A stretch of 35,086 nt of DNA from Ignavibacteriales bacterium (GTDB taxonomy: Bacteria; Bacteroidota; Ignavibacteria; UBA10030; UBA8401): assembly GCA_016182545.1 (NCBI GenBank), contig JACPGG010000091.1:1-35086 (forward strand). The letters run 5' to 3'. The first letter of the stretch is position 1; each line of letters begins with the position of its first letter. Of the stretch, positions 1 to 10,070 are shown piece after piece. The position numbers and the translations under genes were made by a program. The notes under the pieces were generated by a model. That model made no database searches, had not been told where the DNA came from, and was given only the letters and a program-made list of their open reading frames with translations.

Positions 1-1630
1 AATGATTGAACATGATCGTCATCATGATCGGCATCATCCAGACCAGCGCTTTTTGCGTCGGATCGGTAACGGTTTGCTTTTGCTGTACGAACATCGTGAT
101 ACCCATCGCCAATGTCAGCCCGCTCAAATGATTTCCAATCAGCGGTGCGCTGAACGGCAGAGGGATAAGAACATCCGGAACGGATAAATCTGTCATCCAT
201 AGCATGAACGATGCCTGGCGCAATTCGATCGATGCTGAAAAAAGAGCGTAGAGTGCGTACAGGATCGGTAATTGCAGAAGTAACGGCAAGCATCCGCCGG
301 CGGGATTGATGCCGTAATCCTTGTACAGTTTCATCACATGCATATTCATCTGCTGCGGATCGCTTTTGTATTTTTCGCGGATCTCCTGCATCATCGGCTG
401 CAGTTTCTGCATGTTGCGCATGGAACGCATGCTGGTTTTCGTCAACGGGTGCAGTGCCAGTTTGATGATAATGGAAAAGACGATGATGACGATACCGTAA
501 TTTGAGATGAACGAATGAAGAAATTTGAACAACGGAATAAACACATATTCCGTAATGGGGCGAATCCACGACCAGCCGAGCGACATGATCTCCTGCAGTC
601 CGCGATCGTATCCCTTCAACGTAGAAAACTCCATCGGTCCGATGTACACTTTCAGTTTTGCCGATTCGCTCGTTGTATTTTTAAAGGGATATTTCAGGGC
701 AACGGAATATTTCTCCACTGCGCCGTTGTTAGCGGTCGGTAAATGGACCCCTTCGAGGTACGCTCCATTCGCTTTGGTATCTTCCGATATTAATGCCGCT
801 GCAAAATACTTGCTGCGAACCGCCACCCATTCTGTTTGCCCGGAAGGATCCTCTTTAGGATTGTCGCCAAACGATGCGGCATTCACTTCTTTCAATTCAC
901 CGCCGCCGAATGTATATGCAGCAGCGGAGTTTGATTCATCGATACTGTTGTATTCGGTGAATTTAATTCCGTTCTCCCACAAGACCTGATATTCGTAATT
1001 TGCAAGGACGTTGTGCATCCCTTCAAAGGTAATGTCGGCATCAAAATCATACGATCCGTTCTTGAACGTCAGTTTCTTGACGATGCGTCCTTCTTTGGCG
1101 TTCAGGATCATTTCAACGACAAATTGATCTTCACCGGTAAGCACTTTTTTCCCACCGATGGGAATCTGTGATGCGAAGAAATGATTCTTGGTGTTAATCA
1201 CTTTGCCGTCTGTTGTCGTAAAGAGTACGCTCAGGTCTCCCTTCCCGCTGTTCACCAACTGCACGGGATGCATATCCCATGTCTTATAATTTTTCAGCGT
1301 CCACTGCTTTATCGTCCCTCCTTTTGTCGAGAGCTCAGCGATGTAATGGTCTGTCTCAACGGTAAATATCTGCTCCCTGCCGATCTCGGTGCCGCTGAAA
1401 TATCTTCCGAGCGTATCTCTGTACTGTTTTTCCAGCGGTTCTCTTTCCGGTGTCGGCTGAACAATCTGCTTCGGCACCTGTGCGTTGAAGGATCGATTGC
1501 TGTCTGTCACAATCTGTTCCGTCTGAGATGACTGTGTTGGCTGAGGCTGTCGCTGCGGCGACGTAAAGTACATCCATACCATCAACACGGCAGCAATTAA
1601 AATAAAACCTAATGTCTCTTGTTTTCCCAT
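1..1630 (-). CDS. yidC: Membrane protein insertase YidC/OxaA (3' end truncated by window edge)
   Basis: Open minus-strand frame from ATG at 1628-1630 (MGKQETLGFILIAAVLMVWMYFTSPQRQPQP...) to the window edge; includes ...GIVIIVFSIIIKLALHPLTKTSMRSMRNMQKLQPMMQEIREKYKSDPQQMNMHVMKLYKDYGINPAGGCLPLLLQLPILYALY..., typical of YidC. Not in the ORF track because it runs off the edge. Confidence 0.96.
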   Translation of the reverse strand, partial: MGKQETLGFILIAAVLMVWMYFTSPQRQPQPTQSSQTEQIVTDSNRSFNAQVPKQIVQPTPEREPLEKQYRDTLGRYFSGTEIGREQIFTVETDHYIAELSTKGGTIKQWTLKNYKTWDMHPVQLVNSGKGDLSVLFTTTDGKVINTKNHFFASQIPIGGKKVLTGEDQFVVEMILNAKEGRIVKKLTFKNGSYDFDADITFEGMHNVLANYEYQVLWENGIKFTEYNSIDESNSAAAYTFGGGELKEVNAASFGDNPKEDPSGQTEWVAVRSKYFAAALISEDTKANGAYLEGVHLPTANNGAVEKYSVALKYPFKNTTSESAKLKVYIGPMEFSTLKGYDRGLQEIMSLGWSWIRPITEYVFIPLFKFLHSFISNYGIVIIVFSIIIKLALHPLTKTSMRSMRNMQKLQPMMQEIREKYKSDPQQMNMHVMKLYKDYGINPAGGCLPLLLQLPILYALYALFSASIELRQASFMLWMTDLSVPDVLIPLPFSAPLIGNHLSGLTLAMGITMFVQQKQTVTDPTQKALVWMMPIMMTIMFNH

Positions 1631-1637
1631 AATCGTT

Positions 1638-1874
1638 TTATTGTTTCTTAAAAGAAAATTGTTCGGGAACCGGATCGTAGCCCCCCTCGTGGTAAGGGTG
1701 ACATTTTACAATGCGGCGGAGTCCCAGATAGATACCTTTCATAGAACCGTATTTTAAGATCGATTCGATGGTATATTGTGAACAGGTCGGATAAAACCGG
1801 CATGAGTTTGCCGGCAGGAACGGGGAGATCAGCATTTGATATATGCGTATAAAAAATATCAGAACGTATCTCAT
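1638..1874 (-). CDS. yidD: Membrane protein insertion efficiency factor YidD
   Basis: [43 protein letters not shown]...[14 protein letters not shown] is characteristic of YidD; lies between yidC and rnpA. The internal Met is preferred over the longer track start. Confidence 0.95.
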   Translation of the reverse strand: MRYVLIFFIRIYQMLISPFLPANSCRFYPTCSQYTIESILKYGSMKGIYLGLRRIVKCHPYHEGGYDPVPEQFSFKKQ

Positions 1875-2260
1875 AACTTTTCCATCATCTGCCGTTGAAG
1901 CTGGACCCATTCCGGCTCAATATCTTTCAACATCAACGCCGGCGCCTTCTGTTTTTTTTCACCCATATATGATACCACTATTTCTACTGCCAGTTTCTTT
2001 TCTTGTGCTTCTGATTCTATCATTGAAAAGTGTTTGCGGACCGCTTCGCGCATCAAACGTTTCATCCTGTTCCTGTCAACCGCATGGGGCATCCTCTTTT
2101 TAGACACCGTAAACCCGATCGACGCAGAAGGTTTTCCTGATGGCCGGGTCAAGATATATCCTGCTAAATATACACCCCGAATGCTTGTACCGTTGGAAAT
2201 AACTCTGCTGAACGATTGATATCCGCGAAGGATGTTTGATTTGAGAAGTGTGTGTCGCAC
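1871..2260 (-). CDS. rnpA: Ribonuclease P protein component
   Basis: Small basic protein with [28 protein letters not shown] (RNR motif); between rpmH and yidD. Confidence 0.94.
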   Translation of the reverse strand: MRHTLLKSNILRGYQSFSRVISNGTSIRGVYLAGYILTRPSGKPSASIGFTVSKKRMPHAVDRNRMKRLMREAVRKHFSMIESEAQEKKLAVEIVVSYMGEKKQKAPALMLKDIEPEWVQLQRQMMEKL

Positions 2261-2327
2261 GGAACAACCGCCGCTATCCTATTCTGTTTATGTGAGGGAG
2301 GAATACAGACGGAAGCGACGCCACGAT

Positions 2328-2480
2328 TTAGTTACGCGGCTCGTCGCTCACTGTCAATTTGTGGCGTCCTTTTGCACGACGGCTTGATAGCACTTTACGG
2401 CCGTTTTTTGTTGCCATTCTGGCTCTAAAACCATGTGTATTTCTTCGTTTCCGCTTGTGTGGTTGATACGTACGTTTCAT
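2328..2480 (-). CDS. rpmH: 50S ribosomal protein L34 (50 aa)
   Basis: Minus-strand translation [50 protein letters not shown], a canonical L34; below the length cut-off of the ORF track. Confidence 0.98.
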   Translation of the reverse strand: MKRTYQPHKRKRRNTHGFRARMATKNGRKVLSSRRAKGRHKLTVSDEPRN

Positions 2481-2609
2481 TCTAACTCCTTTGGTAAAAA
2501 AATCAGCACTAAGATACTAAAATCCGTTTGGCTAAACAAGATAATTTTGCCTCATGCATTGATGGATTCAAATTTTCAAAAAATATTTTGCCCGGAGTTG
2601 AATTTTTTC

Positions 2610-2639
2610 TTGACTTCTTTCTACCAACTGCGTTATAAT
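2610..2639 (+). promoter_or_regulatory. Candidate sigma70-like promoter upstream of dnaA
   Basis: TTGACT (2610-2615), 18-bp spacer, TATAAT (2634-2639). Confidence 0.5.
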
Positions 2640-2676
2640 GTGTGTTGGCACTTGGTTATTTTCTATGTGGACATAA

Positions 2677-2912
2677 TGTGGATAACTTTTGGCAATTCAT
2701 TTCTAGGCTGGAAGCACTGTGGAAGTTGGGGTAAAAGATATTCACATCTGATGTTGATAAGTCGGCAAACAAATGGGCAGCGGCGTTGATTTATAATGGG
2801 TTACGCGGATAAATCTAATGTGCACAATTCTATCTTTTGATATAAGTCTCTTGTTTTAATGTTTTGATATTGTTAATAATTTTGTTAATAACCTTCTTTT
2901 TGTTGTTGATAA
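2677..2912. promoter_or_regulatory. Upstream oriC half: DnaA-box cluster between rpmH and dnaA
   Basis: TGTGGATAA (2677-2685, perfect box), ATATTCACA (2738-2746), TGTTGATAA (2752-2760), tandem TGTTAATAA at 2871-2879 and 2883-2891, TGTTGATAA (2904-2912). Confidence 0.7.
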
Positions 2913-2916
2913 TTAT

Positions 2917-4359
2917 ATGATTTCTATTGCTGCCGAATCCACACCGGTTTTATCTGAGACCAATACTGATCTTCTTATTTCGACCTGGAAAGAGGTTCTC
3001 TCACTCATTCAGCCACAGATCAATTCGCAAAGTTTCAAAACGTGGTTTGAGCCTATTAAACCTATCCGTTTCGAAAACAGCGAATTGACCGTCAATGTGC
3101 CGAGCCAATTTTTCTATGAATGGCTCGAGGAGCATTATCATTCCCTGATATCGTCGGCATTACAAAAAATTCTCGGTTCCACCGTTAAACTTACATACAA
3201 TGTGCTACCTGTTGATGAACCGGTTTCCACGGTAGTCGTTTCGCCCACCGATTTGGCTCTTAAACAGTTAGATCCTGTTCAGGTAAAGCTGGAATCTCTT
3301 GAAGCAACCCAACAGCTGCCGTATGAAAAAACCAATTTGAATCGCCGTTACACGTTCAATAATTTTATTAAGGGAGAAAGCAATCAGCTTGCGCGTGCCG
3401 CGGCAATGGCTGTGGCGAATAACCCGGGGGGCACGTCGTTCAATCCGTTGGTTCTGTACGGCGGAACCGGTCTTGGGAAGACACACTTGATGCAAGCGAT
3501 CGGAAATTATGCGTTGGAGATCGGTAAAGCAAAGCGGGTGATGTATATCTCCAGCGAAAAATTTACAATTGAGTTCATTGATGCAATTCGAGGGGATAAA
3601 ACAAACGAGTTTTCCAATTTTTATCGGAATATGGATATCCTGATCGTGGACGATATTCAATTCTTTTCCGGAAAAGAAAAAACGCAGGATAGTTTCTTTC
3701 ACACGTTCAATTCCCTTCACCAGCTCGGGAAACAGATCATTTTATCCTCTGACCGTCCCCCGAAGGAGCTTCAAGGGCTCGACGACCGGTTGATCTCCCG
3801 TTTTCAATGGGGATTGACTGCGGATATTCAGCCACCAGATCTTGAAACCCGTACTGCTATTCTGCGGAAAAAGTGCGATGATGAAAGCGTCTTTATTCCC
3901 GATCAGGTGCTTGATTTTATCGCAGCCAATGTTACGTCAAACGTCCGTGAACTTGAGGGATGTTACACGAGTCTTTTATTCAAAGCCTCCTTGGAGGGAA
4001 AAGAAGTTGATATCGACCTGGCACGGGAAGTTTTACGCTCAATCGTCAATGATATTAAATCACCTCTCACTGTGGAAGAGATCCAGCGGATCGTTGCCGA
4101 GTTTTATGATATCCCAAACGATTTGCTTCGAGCAAAGACGAGAAAGCAGGAGATCGTTATCGCCCGGCAAGTGGCGATGTACCTTGCAAAAGAATTGACA
4201 AATTCATCGTTGAAGACAATCGGGTTGAATTTCGGCGGACGCGATCACAGCACCGTCATCCACGCATATCAAACGGTTGAAGAACAGCTGAAGATCGATC
4301 CAAAATTCCGTTCATCAATGGAACAGTTGAAACGAAAAATTGAAATCTACTCCAGATAA
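2917..4359 (+). CDS. dnaA: Chromosomal replication initiator protein DnaA
   Basis: Walker A GGTGLGKTHL, Walker B ILIVDDIQF, C-terminal GGRDHSTVIHA box-binding signature. Confidence 0.99.
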   Translation: MISIAAESTPVLSETNTDLLISTWKEVLSLIQPQINSQSFKTWFEPIKPIRFENSELTVNVPSQFFYEWLEEHYHSLISSALQKILGSTVKLTYNVLPVDEPVSTVVVSPTDLALKQLDPVQVKLESLEATQQLPYEKTNLNRRYTFNNFIKGESNQLARAAAMAVANNPGGTSFNPLVLYGGTGLGKTHLMQAIGNYALEIGKAKRVMYISSEKFTIEFIDAIRGDKTNEFSNFYRNMDILIVDDIQFFSGKEKTQDSFFHTFNSLHQLGKQIILSSDRPPKELQGLDDRLISRFQWGLTADIQPPDLETRTAILRKKCDDESVFIPDQVLDFIAANVTSNVRELEGCYTSLLFKASLEGKEVDIDLAREVLRSIVNDIKSPLTVEEIQRIVAEFYDIPNDLLRAKTRKQEIVIARQVAMYLAKELTNSSLKTIGLNFGGRDHSTVIHAYQTVEEQLKIDPKFRSSMEQLKRKIEIYSR

Positions 4360-4384
4360 ATTTCTCTCTCTGTTTTCTTACATC

Positions 4385-4416
4385 AAGGTGTGGTCGACAA
4401 GCCACACCTTTTTTAT
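4385..4416 (+). terminator. Rho-independent terminator after dnaA
   Basis: AAGGTGTGG (4385-4393) / CCACACCTT (4402-4410) stem, 8-nt loop, followed by TTTTATTTTATTT. Confidence 0.85.
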
Positions 4417-4421
4417 TTTAT

Positions 4422-4663
4422 TTATTCACATCTGTTTGTGTATAGAGTGTTGGTTGCTGTGAACTCACTGTTGATAATCATACCCTCTAAAGGTTTGCTG
4501 CGGATAGTGTGGATGATTGTGCATTACTATTCACGCACAGACATCTTATGAACACTCATATTTTACTTATTCTCATTTAATTGTGTTCAAACTTCATCGT
4601 TATCAACATATCAACACCCCTTATTAGTATTATTATTTTTCTTTAAAATATATATTATAATAC
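4422..4663. promoter_or_regulatory. Downstream oriC half: DnaA boxes and AT-rich candidate unwinding element between dnaA and dnaN
   Basis: TTATTCACA (4422-4430), TGTTGATAA (4469-4477), TGTGGATGA (4508-4516), TTATCAACA (4600-4608), aTATCAACA (4608-4616), CCCC, then TTATTAGTATTATTATTTTTCTTTAAAATATATATTATAATA. Confidence 0.65.
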
Positions 4664-4785
4664 GCCATAACCATCTGAAAAAATATATACTTACGGGCAT
4701 TCTTTCTTTGAGTTTGCCGCACAAATTTCGTATATTTAGGTATTGAATTTCTTCCGCCAATCCCACTTTTTTAAGGAGATGAATA

Positions 4786-5901
4786 ATGAAATTCTCAGTC
4801 CGGAGCACTGATTTACAGAAAGCATTGGCAAAAACGGTCAGTGTCGTCCCCTCCCGTTCAACATTACCAATACTTGAAAATCTTCTTTTCGACGTTCATG
4901 CAAACACACTAAAAGTTACCGCCACAGACCTTGAAATTTCAGTCTCCGTCTCACTTGAGGTACAGGGAAGTCAGAACGGAACTATTGCTATCCCCGCAAA
5001 AAGAATTTTCGATACAGTGCGCGCGTTACCGGATACGAATATTGCTTTTACGATTGATGTTGAATCAAATAAGATCAGAATGAAGACCGACAACGGTGAA
5101 TATACGTTGACCGGTGAAAGCAGCGAAGAATTTCCATCTATTCCGGAATTCAAAGGAGAGTCTGAAATCCCGTTCGAGGTCAGCGTATTGCAAAAACTCA
5201 TCGGCACAACGCTGTTCGCAGTCAGCGCGGACGAATTACGTCCTGCCATGATGGGAGTGCTGATCCAATTCTCAAAGAACGATGTGCGTACGGTGGCAAC
5301 CGACGGCCATCGTTTGGTGCGTGTGTCGAATAAAAATATTGCGAGCGGAAAATTATCAAAAGACATTATTATTCCCGCCAAAGCACTTTCGTTGATTGAT
5401 AAAATTGCCGCAGGAACCGATACGAAAGTAGCCATCAGCGCAACGCATGTAATGTTCAAATTCGAAGGGACATCATTGATATCACGCTTGATCGAAGAAA
5501 AGTACCCGAATTATGAAAGCGTCATTCCTCTGGACAATGAAAAAAAATTGGTTGTGAATAAACACGAGATGCTCCAATCGGTTCGCAGAGTCTCGCTGTA
5601 TTCAAATTCGACGACACACCAGATTCGGCTGTCGGTGGGAAGCGATCAACTGAAGATCACGGCGGAAGATCAGGATTTCGGCAGTGAAGCAAAAGAAAAG
5701 ATTTCGTGCGACTACAGCAGTGACGACATGGAAATTGGATTCAATTCCGGGTACGTCGTTGATGTTCTGTCACATTTGGATGCAGATGAAGTGGAATTCA
5801 AACTTAGTTCACCGAATCGCGCGGCGATCATTTCTCCCGTCACGCAGAAAGAGGGAGAAGATGTGCTGATGTTGATCATGCCGGTGAGACTGAACAACTA
5901 A
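4786..5901 (+). CDS. dnaN: DNA polymerase III beta subunit (sliding clamp)
   Basis: MKFSVRSTDLQKALAKTVSVVPSRSTLPILENLLFDV... ending in MLIMPVRLNN; follows dnaA. Confidence 0.98.
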   Translation: MKFSVRSTDLQKALAKTVSVVPSRSTLPILENLLFDVHANTLKVTATDLEISVSVSLEVQGSQNGTIAIPAKRIFDTVRALPDTNIAFTIDVESNKIRMKTDNGEYTLTGESSEEFPSIPEFKGESEIPFEVSVLQKLIGTTLFAVSADELRPAMMGVLIQFSKNDVRTVATDGHRLVRVSNKNIASGKLSKDIIIPAKALSLIDKIAAGTDTKVAISATHVMFKFEGTSLISRLIEEKYPNYESVIPLDNEKKLVVNKHEMLQSVRRVSLYSNSTTHQIRLSVGSDQLKITAEDQDFGSEAKEKISCDYSSDDMEIGFNSGYVVDVLSHLDADEVEFKLSSPNRAAIISPVTQKEGEDVLMLIMPVRLNN

Positions 5902-5937
5902 TTCAACACCTGCTCAACGAGTTGAGTTGTCAACGGA

Positions 5938-7071
5938 ATGAAAATACTGAATGCCCGCCTCCACAACTTTCGTAACCACAGCGAAACATCGTTCGATTTT
6001 GCGGCACGAATGAACGTGCTTCTCGGAGAGAATGGTCAGGGAAAGACCAACGCTCTCGAGGCACTCTCGTTTTTCTGTCTGACGAAAAGTTTTTATGCGA
6101 GCGCGGATGCAACGGTATTGATGAGAGACCGGGAGTTCTTTGAAATTGACGGCATGTTGGAATCGGACAACGGAAAAGAATTTTCCTTGCGCGTTGCGTA
6201 CGACAATGCGCAAAAATCAAAAAAGTTCACTATCAATAATGCCGATGCGGAAAAGTTCTCTTCGGTGATCGGCATGTTTCCGGTGGTCGTATTGTCGCCG
6301 GAGAACAACAAGGTCACATTCGGTGCGCCGAACGACAGAAGAAAATTCATCGACCTGGTGATCTCGCAAAGCAGCAGGGCGTACATGGAAGACATCCTTG
6401 AGTATCGCAGGGTCGTTCGCCAGAGGAACACCATCTTGACAGAAGCGCAGGGAAAAGAATGCGGCGCGCTGCTCACTCCGTGGAACGAAATGCTGATACT
6501 GCGCGGCGCAAGGGTAATTCAGAAAAGGAACCAGTTTATAAGAGAGTTTACCCCATATATTGCGGATACATACCTGCGCATTGTGGGAGAAAAAGAGACG
6601 CCGAAAATAGAATATGCACCCTCTGTCCCGATTGAAGCGGAGACAACGGTCGAAGAAATTCAAAGCCGGCTGGCGCAAAAACTGGCGCGGAAATATAATG
6701 ACGAACTCCGGTTCAGGACTTCTCTCGCCGGTCCACATAGGGATGAAGTTCTGTTGTCGCTGAACGGAATGCAGCTGAAACATTTTGCATCGCAAGGGCA
6801 GCACAAAACATATCTCGTTGCTTTAAAAGTGGCGGAATTCTTTTATCTCAAAGAGCGCTGCAACGAAACACCGGTCTTCCTGCTGGACGATGTTTTCAGC
6901 GAGCTGGATGAAAACCGGAGCCAGAAGTTGCTCTCGCTGGTCGAATCGCTGGGACAGACATTCATCACCGCAACGGGCGAAAAGATGTTCGGCGGCGTTC
7001 ATTGGAACAAACAGCGCCGGAAGTTTTTTATTAAGGACGGCGCCGTTGTGAACGAAGCGATGGCAGCATGA
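5938..7071 (+). CDS. recF: DNA replication/repair protein RecF
   Basis: MKILNARLHNFRNHSETSFDF...LLGENGQGKTNALEAL Walker A; LLDDVFSELDENR signature. Confidence 0.97.
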   Translation: MKILNARLHNFRNHSETSFDFAARMNVLLGENGQGKTNALEALSFFCLTKSFYASADATVLMRDREFFEIDGMLESDNGKEFSLRVAYDNAQKSKKFTINNADAEKFSSVIGMFPVVVLSPENNKVTFGAPNDRRKFIDLVISQSSRAYMEDILEYRRVVRQRNTILTEAQGKECGALLTPWNEMLILRGARVIQKRNQFIREFTPYIADTYLRIVGEKETPKIEYAPSVPIEAETTVEEIQSRLAQKLARKYNDELRFRTSLAGPHRDEVLLSLNGMQLKHFASQGQHKTYLVALKVAEFFYLKERCNETPVFLLDDVFSELDENRSQKLLSLVESLGQTFITATGEKMFGGVHWNKQRRKFFIKDGAVVNEAMAA

Positions 7072-7361
7072 CCGGGAAAGACACCATATCGCCTCTTGGT
7101 TCGGTGCTCGACGCACTGGTGAAATCGCTCGGCATCGAGAAACAAGTAGAGCAATACAAAATTTTTGATGCATGGAATGCGGTCGTGGGCGAACAGATTG
7201 CAAAGGTTGCGCAGCCGGACCGGATTCACAACGGTGTCTTGATCGTAACCGTGAGCAACGCACCGTGGAGAGCGGAACTTACATTCCGCAAAAAAGAAAT
7301 CCTGAACAAGATACATGATACGCTGAAATCAAAAAGCATCAACGACATAAAATTTAGATAA
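7068..7361 (+). CDS. DUF721 (DciA-like) protein
   Basis: Small ORF overlapping the recF stop (ATGA); ...IFDAWNAVVGEQIAKVAQPDRIHNGVLIVTVSNAPWRAELTFRKKEILNKI is typical of DUF721. Confidence 0.85.
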   Translation: MTGKDTISPLGSVLDALVKSLGIEKQVEQYKIFDAWNAVVGEQIAKVAQPDRIHNGVLIVTVSNAPWRAELTFRKKEILNKIHDTLKSKSINDIKFR

Positions 7362-7418
7362 CACACAACAGACGATGCAAAACAACACGTCTGGCAAAAA
7401 TAAAAAGAGAGAAATATA

Positions 7419-7880
7419 GTGGCAGAAAACAAACCGAAGAAATCCAACGGCGACTATACCGCTGAAGACATTACCGTACTGAAAGGACTGGAAGCGGTCC
7501 GCAGGCGTCCCGCGATGTACATCGGCGACGTCAGCACGCGCGGGCTTCACCATCTTGTCTACGAAGTCGTCGACAATTCCATTGACGAAGCCCTCGCAGG
7601 ATATTGCAAAAATATTTTGGTGAAGATCAATAAAGACGGCAGCGTTTCTGTTCTCGATGATGGCAGAGGTATTCCGACAGGCATTCATAAAGAAGAAAAA
7701 CGCTCCGCTCTCGAAGTCGTGCTGACCGTGCTCCATGCCGGCCGAAAATTCGACAAGAACACGTACAAAGTATCCGGCGGTCTGCATGGCGTGGGTGTGT
7801 CGGTTGTAAACGCACTCAGCGAATGGCTGGAAGTGACCGTGAGGTACGACGGGAAAGTCTGGTACCAGAAATATAAATAG
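7419..7880 (+). CDS. gyrB: DNA gyrase subunit B, N-terminal part ending at an in-frame TAG
   Basis: [68 protein letters not shown] ATPase motifs; TAG at 7878-7880. Confidence 0.93.
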   Translation: MAENKPKKSNGDYTAEDITVLKGLEAVRRRPAMYIGDVSTRGLHHLVYEVVDNSIDEALAGYCKNILVKINKDGSVSVLDDGRGIPTGIHKEEKRSALEVVLTVLHAGRKFDKNTYKVSGGLHGVGVSVVNALSEWLEVTVRYDGKVWYQKYK

Positions 7881-9431
<1,551 letters not shown>

Positions 9432-10049
9432 ATGATCGACGAAGTGTGTGTCATTGTTTCTGTTGGATTCTCGGCGGGCTCTTATCGTTCTGCGATTGAA
9501 TCTTTCAGAAAATTCTACCGCAACGTTACTGTATTGATCGTGAGCAATGTGACGAAGGAATCGGTGATGGAAGAGATTGAATCCTTCGCCCTCCAGCATC
9601 CGCATTCAACGAACACGATCTTTTTTCCGAGAAAGATCTCGTACGGGGAAGCATTGCACGAAGCGATCAACAAAGTGAACCACCAATTCATTTTCTTTAT
9701 GGACCACGGAACGCAAACCCGCTCCGGCAGATATTTGGAAGAAATGACCAAACTGCTGGCATCGTCCGATTCGATATATGGTGCGGGAAAAATACTCCTG
9801 TCCGAGCGACGCGGGAAAGAGATAGCGACGCTCGATGAACGGTTCATGATGATCAAGAGAAAAGAGTATCATCGCCTTTCCCCGTTCGAAGGGAATACGA
9901 ACATAATGACGAAGAATTTTTTGGACGCGACAGCACACGGATTAGAATTGAGGAATTTTCCAATCCAGCAATATTTGTCATATAAAGAATATTCGTCGGG
10001 CACGATCACGAAACGCGTCGGATCTTTTATTGAAAAACTCGGATTATAA
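9432..10049 (+). CDS. Glycosyltransferase family 2-like protein
   Basis: GT-A-like N-terminus VCVIVSVGFSAGSYRSAIESFRKFYRNVTVLIVSN and ...FIFFMDHGTQTRSGRYLEEMTKLL; ATG directly abuts the gyrB stop. Confidence 0.6.
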   Translation: MIDEVCVIVSVGFSAGSYRSAIESFRKFYRNVTVLIVSNVTKESVMEEIESFALQHPHSTNTIFFPRKISYGEALHEAINKVNHQFIFFMDHGTQTRSGRYLEEMTKLLASSDSIYGAGKILLSERRGKEIATLDERFMMIKRKEYHRLSPFEGNTNIMTKNFLDATAHGLELRNFPIQQYLSYKEYSSGTITKRVGSFIEKLGL

Positions 10050-10070
10050 AAAGAAACTCAGAAAGTCAGT

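Noticed and set aside
2433-2789. 118-aa plus-strand ORF upstream of dnaA
   Set aside because: Overlaps rpmH in antisense and covers DnaA boxes and a promoter; no recognisable protein features.
4611-4808. 65-aa minus-strand ORF across the dnaA-dnaN spacer
   Set aside because: Overlaps the dnaN start and the AT-rich candidate unwinding region; composition typical of AT-rich noncoding DNA.
5913-5926. CTCAACGAGTTGAG palindrome between dnaN and recF as a terminator
   Set aside because: Only a 6-bp stem with a 2-nt loop and no T-tract; likely incidental.
7878-7880. gyrB TAG as evidence of a TAG-reassigned genetic code
   Set aside because: TAG appears to end at least three other genes at sensible positions (18019-18021, 29611-29613, 31189-31191), and the mlaF TAG is followed by an in-frame TGA 8 codons later. 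Site-specific explanations or a sequence error fit better.
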